A stretch of DNA of 11,327 nt, from contig USSP01000034.1 of assembly GCA_900557385.1 (NCBI GenBank), positions 1-11,327 on the forward strand, in the 5' to 3' direction. This DNA is from an uncultured Lachnospiraceae bacterium. Its GTDB lineage: Bacteria; Bacillota; Clostridia; Lachnospirales; Lachnospiraceae. A program made the position numbers and the translations under genes. Numbering within the stretch: the stretch's first letter is position 1; each line of letters starts with the position of its first letter. The notes below the pieces were generated by a model, which had not been told where the DNA came from, made no database searches, and saw only the letters and a list, made by a program, of their open reading frames with translations. This document shows positions 5,393 through 11,327 of this stretch, piece after piece.

Positions 5393-5959
5393 ATGCGTAA
5401 AATTTATGACAAGATTCGTTTTTCTCTGTCTGAGATGAAGAATCTGTATCATCTGGTGCTTTGCGCCATGCTGGGAGCCGTTGCCATTGTGCTGGGCTCT
5501 CTCACAATCCAATTCGGCAACTATATCAAAATCGGTTTTTCCGGTATCCCCAATCAATTGGTTGCTGCACTTTTCGGTCCCGTCACCGCAGGGATTTTCG
5601 GTGGCATCATGGACATTATCAAATTTATCCTGAAGCCAACCGGTCCCTATTTCCCCGGTTTTACCCTGAGCGCCATTCTCGGCGGTGTTATTTACGGTTT
5701 CTTTTACTATGTTCCCATGGCGTCAAAACAAAAAATAAGCTTCTGGCGAATTCTCATCGCAGAAGCTTTTGTCGCATTGTTTGTTAATATCCTGTTGGGA
5801 ACCTACTGGCTCAGCATTCTGTATGGAAAGGGATTTCTCGCGCTGCTTCCCGCCCGTGCTTTGAAAAATGCAATTATGACACCTATCAACAGTCTGATTT
5901 TCTATACGGTATATAATTCATTGCTTCAGTTGTTCCGTCGGTCTGTCCATCATGCTTAA
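5393..5959 (+). CDS. folT: Folate ECF transporter substrate-binding subunit FolT
   Basis: A 188-residue membrane protein of ECF S-component type, which binds folate outside the cell and hands it to a shared EcfA/A'/T energising module (not in the window). It shows about six membrane segments. The first is LVLCAMLGAVAIVLGSL (21-37). FGNYIKIGFSGIPNQLVAALFGP (41-63) follows, and then GFTLSAILGGVIYGFFYY (89-106). The C-terminal ARALKNAIMTPINSLIFY (154-171) resembles the region that docks on the energising module in folate S-components. The ATG at 5393 has an AAGGAGG site nine bases upstream; longer in-frame starts would run through the riboswitch and are rejected. The upstream THF riboswitch strongly supports folate as substrate. 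Confidence 0.92.
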   Translation: MRKIYDKIRFSLSEMKNLYHLVLCAMLGAVAIVLGSLTIQFGNYIKIGFSGIPNQLVAALFGPVTAGIFGGIMDIIKFILKPTGPYFPGFTLSAILGGVIYGFFYYVPMASKQKISFWRILIAEAFVALFVNILLGTYWLSILYGKGFLALLPARALKNAIMTPINSLIFYTVYNSLLQLFRRSVHHA

Positions 5960-5972
5960 ACTTTTTCGGGGA

Positions 5973-7124
5973 TTACCACTGTCCGAAAGTGATATTTAAA
6001 TCTACTTCTCCGTTAATACCGGACACAGACCCTTTATCTGTATACTGCCAGATGGAAAAGGCATAGGGGAAATAAATCTTTGAAGTGTCATAAGCGGCAA
6101 ACCACTTCTCGTATCCCTCCAGCTGCTCCAGATCCAACATCAGCATAAAGGTTTTCAAATTTCCATAAATCATCGGGGTATATCCTGCTGCTTTTACAGC
6201 TTCGCAGAATGTAATGGCATACTGGGTTCTTTCTTCCACGGTAAGGTTCTTCGTTCTGGCATTTCCGGAGCCTACCGCTTCCACATCCAGTACCACCGGG
6301 AATTTCACCTGATACGGTGCCAGATTTTCAATGACAAACTGTGCTTCTTCCAAGGCTTCCGCATCGCTGGTGGCCTGGGTGAAGAAGTATGCACCTACCT
6401 CGATTCCATTGGTCGTTGCCCCCTGCATATTCGCTTCGTAATTCTCGTCCAAAACCAGGGTGCCTTCACTGTAGCCACGGATTCCCAGCCGGATCATCGC
6501 ATATGCCACACCGTCCCCTGCTACCTGTTCCCAGTCAATATCTCCCTGATACCGGGATACATCAATTCCTTTTCTGGAAATCGTTTCCTCCTCTTCCACA
6601 TAGGAAATGGTATTATCTGCATTAAGCACAACGTTATTGATATCATAGTTATTCTTTGCTAAGGTATCGGAAATCGGGATAAAATGATACTTTCCACTAT
6701 CCAGCATGACAATGTCATCCGGGTAAAAGTCTCTCAGCACTGCTACCGTACCATCTCCGCTTTCCATACGGGATTTCAGGTTCTCCAAAAAATCATTCTC
6801 CGTGGAGGTCACAGCAGAACTGACTGCTTCCTCCAGCAGCGCATCCACATCTTCCTGGGAATAGGCCGTTTTTTCCGTATTCATTGCAGCAGCCTCTATC
6901 ACAGCTTCCTGCTCCTGTCTCGCAGCCTCTTTCAGATGAAAATATCCATAGATGAGAAAACAACTAAGCACGGCACCAAAGGAAATCAATGCAAACACGC
7001 CGGTTGCCACCCGGTACACCGGACTGACATTTCCCATACCTCTGGGTTTTTCCCTTTTATGAAATGAATTTTTTGCCTCTCTGGCTCTATCTTCGCGGCT
7101 GATCTCCCTGCTTCTGTTTGCCAA
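5973..7124 (-). CDS. Membrane-anchored glycoside hydrolase family 25 lysozyme
   Basis: The 383-residue protein has a charged cytoplasmic head (1-37), one membrane segment (about 38-61), an outward-facing acidic linker (62-183) and a C-terminal GH25 domain (about 185-383). GH25 enzymes cut the MurNAc-GlcNAc bond of peptidoglycan. Family signatures are RKGIDVSRYQGDIDW (184-198, including D188), VVLDVEAVG (277-285, D280 and E282) and IWQYTDKGSVSGINGEVDLN (358-377, D375), so the catalytic acids are intact. The N-terminal anchor with no cleavage site suggests remodelling of the cell's own wall rather than release. The TTG start has an AGGAGG site nine bases upstream; an ATG seven bases earlier is out of frame. 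It converges on folT with only 13 bases between the stops. Confidence 0.93.
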   Translation of the reverse strand: MANRSREISREDRAREAKNSFHKREKPRGMGNVSPVYRVATGVFALISFGAVLSCFLIYGYFHLKEAARQEQEAVIEAAAMNTEKTAYSQEDVDALLEEAVSSAVTSTENDFLENLKSRMESGDGTVAVLRDFYPDDIVMLDSGKYHFIPISDTLAKNNYDINNVVLNADNTISYVEEEETISRKGIDVSRYQGDIDWEQVAGDGVAYAMIRLGIRGYSEGTLVLDENYEANMQGATTNGIEVGAYFFTQATSDAEALEEAQFVIENLAPYQVKFPVVLDVEAVGSGNARTKNLTVEERTQYAITFCEAVKAAGYTPMIYGNLKTFMLMLDLEQLEGYEKWFAAYDTSKIYFPYAFSIWQYTDKGSVSGINGEVDLNITFGQW

Positions 7125-7189
7125 GCCTCATGTCCTCCTGTCTGCATCCTTCGCCATTGTATGTGCGTAACTCTTTAAATATACCTCTT

Positions 7190-7218
7190 ATCTTACCTTT
7201 CGGTATGCTCCGTGTCAA
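7190..7218 (-). promoter_or_regulatory. Promoter of the GH25 lysozyme gene
   Basis: On the minus strand, TTGACA (7213-7218), a 17-base spacer and TAAGAT (7190-7195). The leader to the TTG start is about 60 bases and contains no obvious structured element. Confidence 0.6.
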
Positions 7219-7276
7219 TGTTCCAAATCTTAGCTTTTTCTTATTATGTCAAAGCAGAAAACAATTTCCATGCACG

Positions 7277-7310
7277 AAAAAGAGGGACGGCACCTGCGTG
7301 TCATCCCTCT
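7277..7310 (-). terminator. Rho-independent terminator after the CAP-domain gene
   Basis: AGAGGGA (7281-7287) pairs with TCCCTCT (7304-7310) around a 16-base loop that can add a GAC/GTC extension. On the minus strand the stem is followed by five T (7276-7280 region). It begins 17 bases after the stop of the CAP gene, separating it from the lysozyme gene. Confidence 0.75.
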
Positions 7311-7326
7311 GTATGTATTGTTTTCT

Positions 7327-7908
7327 TTAATAACCAAACTCCTGTGCCCAGTACCATCTTCCATCACTACCAAGTACGATGGAAATAGCAGCTGTCTTAT
7401 AATCAGCTTTCAACAGATTGGCTTTATGGGTTTCGGAATTCATCCATCCGTTTACAGCAGAATCTGCATCGGAATACCCTCTCGCCAGATTCTCACCATA
7501 CATGCAGGTACTGTCAACAGTCCACCATGCAGAACCATCCGGTCTGGTATGTGACCAGACATCGGTTGCCTCGCCTGCACGAACCAGTGCTGCCGACTCC
7601 AGATTGGCATTCCAGGTAAGTGCTTCCAATCCGTTCTGTGTGCGGATCGCATTTACTTCATCAAATGCTGCCTGCGCCTGTTTTGCAAAATTAGCTGCCA
7701 TGTCTGCATCGACTGCCTGGGCTGCTAACGCAATTGCCTGGTCATCAAAATAGACTTCTTCACTGTCAGAAGCAGATGGCTGTCTCACTGCAAGATCTTC
7801 CATCGTTTCAGCAGGTATTGCATTTACCTTGTTGTACACACCTGTCACCAGGCCAATGGCCAGACACAGGGTAAGTACTGTAGCGCAGATTCCTGTAATT
7901 TTCTTCAT
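7327..7908 (-). CDS. Secreted CAP (SCP/PR-1) domain protein
   Basis: A 193-residue protein with a signal peptide (MKKITGICATVLTLCLAIGL, then GVYNKVNA before a likely cleavage near residue 30), a short acidic linker, and a CAP domain from about 80 to the end. The CAP cavity residues are visible in WSHTRPDG (His), YGENLARG (Glu), NSETHKANLL (Glu and His) and the terminal WYWAQEFGY. Bacterial CAP proteins are secreted; their activity is mostly unknown. The ATG at 7908 is chosen because the signal peptide begins there and an AAGGGAC site precedes it; an upstream in-frame start would lie inside the riboswitch terminator. No LPxTG-like sorting motif or wall-binding repeat is present. Expression is controlled by the c-di-GMP riboswitch upstream. 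Confidence 0.92.
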   Translation of the reverse strand: MKKITGICATVLTLCLAIGLVTGVYNKVNAIPAETMEDLAVRQPSASDSEEVYFDDQAIALAAQAVDADMAANFAKQAQAAFDEVNAIRTQNGLEALTWNANLESAALVRAGEATDVWSHTRPDGSAWWTVDSTCMYGENLARGYSDADSAVNGWMNSETHKANLLKADYKTAAISIVLGSDGRWYWAQEFGY

Positions 7909-7931
7909 TTCACAAGTCCCTTCTTTCCCCA

Positions 7932-7963
7932 AATAAAAAGCCTCTATCGCAAAGATAAAGACT
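7932..7963 (-). terminator. Riboswitch-controlled terminator upstream of the CAP gene
   Basis: On the minus strand AGTCTTTATC (7954-7963) pairs over 10 positions, with G-U pairs, with GATAGAGGCT (7939-7948) around a TTTGC loop. TTTTTATTT follows. It lies between the c-di-GMP aptamer and the CAP gene's ribosome site, so it is the probable output of the switch. A clear antiterminator was not worked out by eye, so whether c-di-GMP turns the gene on or off is open. Confidence 0.8.
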
Positions 7964-7989
7964 CCAAATACCACTTAATATAAGCATCA

Positions 7990-8062
7990 CATGACGGCAA
8001 CTGGCTGTCTCTTATGAGACCCTCTAGCTTTGCGTCCTTACTTCACAGTAAGTTTGCTAAAT
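7990..8062 (-). promoter_or_regulatory. Cyclic-di-GMP-I (GEMM) riboswitch aptamer
   Basis: Read leftward, the segment shows the class I c-di-GMP aptamer blocks: AGCAAAC, then a hairpin ACTTACT-GTGA-AGTAAG with a GNRA tetraloop (about 8037-8053), GGACGCAAAGC, a second hairpin GTCTC-ATAA-GAGAC (8007-8020), and CAGCCAGTTGCCG closing the core. The GGACGCAAAGC joint and the GNRA loop are the family's hallmarks; the tetraloop normally docks into the second helix. Clostridia use this RNA to tie motility and surface proteins to c-di-GMP. Boundaries are approximate. Confidence 0.9.
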
Positions 8063-8078
8063 CTATTTTCTTATCTAT

Positions 8079-8107
8079 AAGATACTACTTTCTCTATCAA
8101 AATGCAA
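8079..8107 (-). promoter_or_regulatory. Promoter of the c-di-GMP riboswitch / CAP gene transcript
   Basis: On the minus strand TTGCAT (8102-8107), a 17-base spacer and TATCTT (8079-8084). Transcription would start a few bases before the aptamer. The -35 overlaps the region just past the sortase stop. Confidence 0.6.
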
Positions 8108-8127
8108 GAGCTTTAGCCCTCTTTTTT

Positions 8128-8943
8128 TTAATTATCCAGAGAAAAAACCTCCTGTAAATATCCCTGCACCAAGGTTCGCCGGCTATGCTGATAACAAGTA
8201 GACAAAGATAAAAGCGCCGGTCTTTCCTTCAGCTGCTGCGCTTCCTCTTCAGGCAGACGGTACGCAGAAAGAGATAACGTACGATTTATATGGGTATCAT
8301 ATTCTTCATCACTATTCACCGCACTGTACAAGGAATCCTCCGGAGAAATCACACTATAAGCAAACACCCGATACTTGCGTACTTCCGTTTCTGTAAAAAT
8401 GTAAAAGTAGGGATCCTCCTCCACATCCGTATCCTGCAACAATAATTTCAGTTTGCCAAACATGGAGCGATCCTTCATATCATGCCCGTAAATAATCGAA
8501 TGACGACTGGTAAAATCCGCAGCATTTCCACTGTCCAGAAAAAGAGTACCCGCTTTTGCATATTCGCCGTTAAAGGATTTGTGAATGTACTCTTCGTTGT
8601 CCGCCCCCTGTACAACCGGATAGCTTAAATCAAATAAGCCCCAGTAAAACCAGGCTACCGTGTCTTCATTACTGTCCTGTAAGGCTGTGAAATCCACATT
8701 CAGTGCCGGGTACGGGAGAGTCTCCTCCTGAACTTCTTCTTCCTGTTCTGTCGCTTCCTTCGACTCCCAGGTAACAAAAGTCTCCTCGATTTTCTTATTA
8801 TCAGCTGCTTCCTGATGATAGCCCCAAAAGACACTGATCAGTTTTCCCAGACTGACGACCAAAACAATTCCAGCCAGAATGGGGATCAAAAGATCCCAAC
8901 TCATTTTCTTATTTCCTGTTTGCTTCTTTTCCCTTTTTCCCAT
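8128..8943 (-). CDS. srtB: Class B sortase
   Basis: A 271-residue membrane-anchored transpeptidase: basic head, membrane segment at about 17-40, acidic linker (50-78) and a sortase domain from about 80. Catalytic residues are His in YGHDM (154), Cys in LSLSTC (250) and Arg in SRRTLVQG (255-256). An N-terminal anchor, a domain opening with NVDFTALQDSNEDTVAWFYW and an insertion before the Cys are typical of class B, which attaches proteins with NPxTN-like signals to the wall (SPKTG-like in some Clostridia). The ATG at 8943 is preferred; a GTG at 8994 is in frame but has no ribosome site and overlaps the upstream gene by 22 bases. No substrate with a sorting signal is in the window. It is the last gene of the engB-led string. 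Confidence 0.92.
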   Translation of the reverse strand: MGKREKKQTGNKKMSWDLLIPILAGIVLVVSLGKLISVFWGYHQEAADNKKIEETFVTWESKEATEQEEEVQEETLPYPALNVDFTALQDSNEDTVAWFYWGLFDLSYPVVQGADNEEYIHKSFNGEYAKAGTLFLDSGNAADFTSRHSIIYGHDMKDRSMFGKLKLLLQDTDVEEDPYFYIFTETEVRKYRVFAYSVISPEDSLYSAVNSDEEYDTHINRTLSLSAYRLPEEEAQQLKERPALLSLSTCYQHSRRTLVQGYLQEVFSLDN

Positions 8944-8972
8944 CTTCCATTTCCATCTGACTCTTTTCCGTT

Positions 8973-9635
8973 TTAATGTCTGCGAAAACTGCACTGAAAC
9001 GCAGTACAGGAAGCACAGGTATTCACACAGCCCGATCCCGCTTCCTGCTTCAGCGCTGCTTTAAACAAAACCGATTTTGATGGCATAAGCACACCATAGC
9101 GGTTATACGCGATCGTCGTAAACTGCTTGCTTTGCAGATAGTTGCATGCCTGCAAAATCTGCCGGGAATCTTCCAGATAATGATATTCGCCCAGATATCC
9201 CAAACCCTCGGCACTCACTGCTTCATTAAACAAGGCATACGCTTTACGCAGATACTCCATCCCCAGCATTTCCATACGATAACTCTGGCTCAGCTGTTGC
9301 TTTTCGGTATAAGCTTTCTGCAGTTCATCGTATTCCGTTCCCAGCGTCATTGCCCCCAGCACGGTATCCTGCCGATGAAGAACCATTTTCCCGTAAGGAG
9401 CTGCTTCCTGTCTCATGTTATCAGGAAGAGCAAGCAAAATTCCCCGGCATTGGACTACCTCTTTGATCTGCTTCTGCAGCTGCAAAAATTCACACTCCTC
9501 CGTTTTCGGAAAATGGTAGTGTTCCATGGTACGTTGCAGCTGTTCTGGGGACAGCATCAAATCAGAGGCAGGAATCGCCCATCGAAAATCCAGAGACGGA
9601 TGTTGATCAGTCAATGATATTGCCGTTTCGTTCAT
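8973..9635 (-). CDS. MetH-reactivation-domain-like protein, probably diverged
   Basis: A 220-residue soluble protein. Residues 94-133 (GAMTLGTEYDELQKAYTEKQ and the helix after it) and 144-196 (GLGYLGEYHYLEDSRQILQ, then YNRYGVLMPSKSVLFKAAL) follow the pattern of stand-alone vitamin B12-dependent methionine synthase activation-domain proteins: TLGT, a Gly-Tyr turn, LE-x-Q/R, LMxPxKSV. The C-terminal Cys cluster C203-x3-C-x2-C-x4-C, ending in FRRH, matches the CxxC-xxxx-CxxR tail seen in these proteins. Those proteins bind S-adenosylmethionine and help re-methylate oxidised cobalamin. Here the N-terminal region and the central site are diverged, and no metH is nearby, so the role is open. The ATG at 9635 overlaps the upstream gene by 29 bases; a GGAGG lies directly against it, too close to be ideal. 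Confidence 0.6.
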   Translation of the reverse strand: MNETAISLTDQHPSLDFRWAIPASDLMLSPEQLQRTMEHYHFPKTEECEFLQLQKQIKEVVQCRGILLALPDNMRQEAAPYGKMVLHRQDTVLGAMTLGTEYDELQKAYTEKQQLSQSYRMEMLGMEYLRKAYALFNEAVSAEGLGYLGEYHYLEDSRQILQACNYLQSKQFTTIAYNRYGVLMPSKSVLFKAALKQEAGSGCVNTCASCTAFQCSFRRH

Positions 9636-10194
9636 CCTCCAGATCCTTTACTGTCTGTTTCACGCTTTTGGAAACTCTGGAGATAATCCAGATATTAGAC
9701 ACACTGTCGTAAATGATCAGTCCGCCAATCAATTGAATCAAAACCGTTCCTGCTTTTACGGCATTAAAGATCAGTACCAGTCCCAACACAATAGAAATCA
9801 ATGCCAGAATCAGTGCCACCCACCACTTACTATAATGCTCCTGCTGAAGACTGATGGCACGACCTACCTCCGTTATTCCGTGCAAAACAACATACACACC
9901 GGCAATAATCGGTACAATGGCACCGATACTTTCGGGACTGATCAGGAACCAGCCTCCCACTACCAACAGCAAAATCCCCAGCAATAAATGATAGCTGGCT
10001 GCAAATCCTGCCATTCTCTCTCTAAAAAATAACACAATCTGTACCACTGCTACCGCCAGTACTGCCACACCGATCACTGCACAAACCAGTGTCAGGGAGG
10101 CTCCCGGCCAGAAAAGCAATATCAGGCCGATCAGCAGGCCTGCAATGGCTGAAAAATAAGAATTCAACTTGACTTCCCGAAATAATTCTCTCAT
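9607..10194 (-). CDS. HdeD/DUF308-family membrane protein
   Basis: A 195-residue protein with about six membrane segments arranged as pairs: YFSAIAGLLIGLILLFWPGA (13-32), LTLVCAVIGVAVLAVAVVQI, LLLGILLLVVGGWFLISPES, IGAIVPIIAGVYVVLHGITE, WWVALILALISIVLGLVLIF and TVLIQLIGGLIIYDSVSNIW. The repeated GxxLxxxGxxLL-x-P pattern is typical of HdeD-like proteins; E. coli HdeD helps acid resistance, while the role in Firmicutes is unknown. A charged C-terminal tail KQTVKDLEDERNG follows. The ribosome site before the ATG is weak. It starts 17 bases after the vanZ-like stop. Confidence 0.85.
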   Translation of the reverse strand: MRELFREVKLNSYFSAIAGLLIGLILLFWPGASLTLVCAVIGVAVLAVAVVQIVLFFRERMAGFAASYHLLLGILLLVVGGWFLISPESIGAIVPIIAGVYVVLHGITEVGRAISLQQEHYSKWWVALILALISIVLGLVLIFNAVKAGTVLIQLIGGLIIYDSVSNIWIISRVSKSVKQTVKDLEDERNGNIID

Positions 10195-10211
10195 AGTATC
10201 TCTGCCTTTCT

Positions 10212-10724
10212 TTATTTTTGCTTATTTTCTGCTTCCGTTTCTTTACCGGAGAAGTGCCTCTTCCTACCAATATAACGACCCAGCCTGTAAAGACCGTATC
10301 CGAGAGATGCACCTACACAGTTTAACAAAATGTCATCCACATCAAATGCTCCGAAAGCACTGAACAGCTGAAACAGTTCAATACCCACCACGCAGATAAA
10401 GGAAACCATCAGTGTCTCCCAGAATCTGCGGCAGCCTTTAAAAAGAAGGGGTAGAAAAATTCCCAGTGGAATAAAGACAACGACATTTCCCACCAGATTT
10501 TCCACACTGTTCAGCCGGTCTGCATAACGGATGTACATGCGTATTGTCTTAAAAAGCGTAAAGTTGGCTGTGTCCAATCCCTCCAGAATGACTTCCCTTG
10601 TCCAGGTCTGGGTAATCTGATAAAGTCGTTCAAAGGGATATTTTAAAATCACTACCTTTATCACAAACAGAATGTAAAAAACAAACATCCAGACCATCGT
10701 CCGGTGTATTCTGTTCTGCTTCAA
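10212..10724 (-). CDS. VanZ-like membrane protein
   Basis: A 170-residue protein with about four membrane segments. The family core is visible: SVENLVGNVVVFIPLGIFLP (73-92), VVGIELFQLFSAFGAFDVDD (112-131) and ILLNCVGASLGYGLY (132-146). VanZ gives low-level teicoplanin resistance in enterococci, but most homologues are of unknown function, so resistance should not be assumed. The TTG start overlaps the engB stop in TTGA, and a GGGGAGG site lies inside the engB end about ten bases upstream; this indicates translational coupling. Confidence 0.88.
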   Translation of the reverse strand: MKQNRIHRTMVWMFVFYILFVIKVVILKYPFERLYQITQTWTREVILEGLDTANFTLFKTIRMYIRYADRLNSVENLVGNVVVFIPLGIFLPLLFKGCRRFWETLMVSFICVVGIELFQLFSAFGAFDVDDILLNCVGASLGYGLYRLGRYIGRKRHFSGKETEAENKQK

Positions 10725-11320
10725 ATTGTCTGTTCCTCCCCTAACCAGGAATCGATAAGATCGTACAATTCCTCTCTTCCCTGCTTCGTCTCCGACGAAA
10801 AAGGAAGAAGAATCGTATCCTCATCCGCTCCGATTCCCTGTCGAAGAATTCCAAGCTGTTTCTGAATCTGGCTTCTTTTAATCTTATCCAGTTTGGTGGC
10901 AATAATGACCGGTTTATAACCCTGTTTTCTGATCCACTCATACATAATACAATCATTCTCAGATGGCGCATGACGGATATCCAAAAGAAGGCAGACTGCC
11001 TTTAGCTGTTTGGACTGATGCAGATAATCTTCGATCATCTTGCCCCATTTTACCTTCTCAGACTGCGGAACTTTCGCGTAACCGTAGCCGGGGAGATCCA
11101 CGTAATAGAGATCTCCGTTGATGTTATAAAAGTTGATCGTCTGGGTCTTTCCCGGCTGGGAGGACGTTCTCGCCAGCGCCTTCCGGTTCATGAGCGCGTT
11201 GATCAGGGAAGATTTTCCCACGTTTGATTTTCCCGCGAACGCGAACTCCGGCAGCGTATTCTCCGGCAGTGTGCTCGTCACACCACAGACGGTCTCAAGT
11301 TCCACATTTCTGATAACCAT
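10721..11320 (-). CDS. engB: Ribosome biogenesis GTPase EngB (YihA/YsxC)
   Basis: A 199-residue TrmE-Era-EngA-EngB family GTPase required for 50S ribosomal subunit assembly. Motifs: GKSNVGKS (30-37), switch threonines in PGKTQTIN (57-63), DLPGYGYAKV (75-84), TKLD (142-145) and SSETKQG (175-181). Length is normal and the frame is unbroken. Codon and base use change along the gene. The N-terminal third, at 11,041 and beyond, is rich in GCG, ACG, AAC, ATC and GTG codons (about 47-58% GC by hand count of 60-base rows). The C-terminal half favours ATT, TCT and AAA (about 37-43% GC). The start is seven bases from the window end, so its ribosome site is outside or cut. Confidence 0.97.
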   Translation of the reverse strand: MVIRNVELETVCGVTSTLPENTLPEFAFAGKSNVGKSSLINALMNRKALARTSSQPGKTQTINFYNINGDLYYVDLPGYGYAKVPQSEKVKWGKMIEDYLHQSKQLKAVCLLLDIRHAPSENDCIMYEWIRKQGYKPVIIATKLDKIKRSQIQKQLGILRQGIGADEDTILLPFSSETKQGREELYDLIDSWLGEEQTI

Positions 11321-11327
11321 TCCTATT

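Noticed and set aside
5964..5988. TTTCGG/CCGAAA hairpin between folT and the lysozyme stop as a shared terminator
   Set aside because: Six-base stem with a 13-base loop and no U-tract on either strand; not a convincing terminator.
8108..8127. AAGAG/CTCTT hairpin after the sortase stop as a terminator
   Set aside because: Short, weak stem with an interrupted T-run, overlapping the next promoter; too little to call.
9132..9617. Plus-strand frame of 161 codons opposite the MetH-like gene
   Set aside because: Antisense shadow with His/Phe/Gln-rich, non-protein-like composition and no start signal.
10212..10724. Glycopeptide resistance gene call for the VanZ-like protein
   Set aside because: Only the broad VanZ-like family is supported; no other van genes are present, and the family mostly lacks a resistance role.
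1..11327. CRISPR array, tRNA, rRNA, insertion sequence or phage module
   Set aside because: No regular repeats, cloverleaf sequences, transposase motifs or phage proteins were seen on either strand.

Overview
The window looks like chromosomal DNA of an anaerobic Firmicute, most likely a gut Lachnospiraceae relative. The reasons are strong AGGAGG ribosome sites, several TTG starts, a Clostridia-style feo operon with FeoB-associated Cys-rich peptides, a tetrahydrofolate (THF) riboswitch before folT, a class I cyclic-di-GMP riboswitch before a secreted CAP-domain protein, and a class B sortase. No RNA gene, CRISPR array, insertion sequence or phage gene was seen.

Layout, left to right. (1) Positions 1-~957 are the interior of a large plus-strand protein ending in a cytidylyltransferase-like domain; the base composition here is GC-rich. 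(2) At ~950-965 that gene stops abruptly and runs head-on into the first ~20 codons of an ArsR-type repressor read from the minus strand, whose promoter, palindromic operator and ribosome site are intact (1015-1076). (3) 1127-5115 is a complete minus-strand iron operon: promoter with iron-box-like operators, FeoA-like protein, FeoA, FeoB, a 34-residue membrane peptide, a Cys-rich FeoB-associated peptide, a divergent Fur-family regulator, a membrane-anchored heavy-metal-associated (HMA) protein, and a strong terminator. (4) 5158-5959 is divergent from feo: promoter, THF riboswitch, Shine-Dalgarno-sequestering switch and the folate transporter subunit FolT. (5) 5973-8107 holds two secreted or surface proteins on the minus strand: a membrane-anchored GH25 lysozyme, and a CAP-domain protein under a c-di-GMP riboswitch with a terminator. 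(6) 8128-11320 is a minus-strand gene string, engB, vanZ-like, hdeD-like, a MetH-reactivation-domain-like protein and a class B sortase, with overlapping or closely spaced ends.

How the genes work together. The feo block is a self-contained ferrous iron uptake unit that carries its own probable regulator and metal-handling peptides. The lysozyme, c-di-GMP-controlled CAP protein and sortase all act at the cell envelope, though no sortase substrate lies in the window. FolT salvages folate under THF feedback.

The most unusual feature is structural. The ~10 kb centre is flanked by GC-richer DNA on both sides. The left edge joins two truncated genes. The right edge is a change in codon use inside the otherwise intact engB. 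This fits either imported DNA (homologous crossover in engB plus an illegitimate join on the left) or an assembly chimera; the sequence alone cannot decide.
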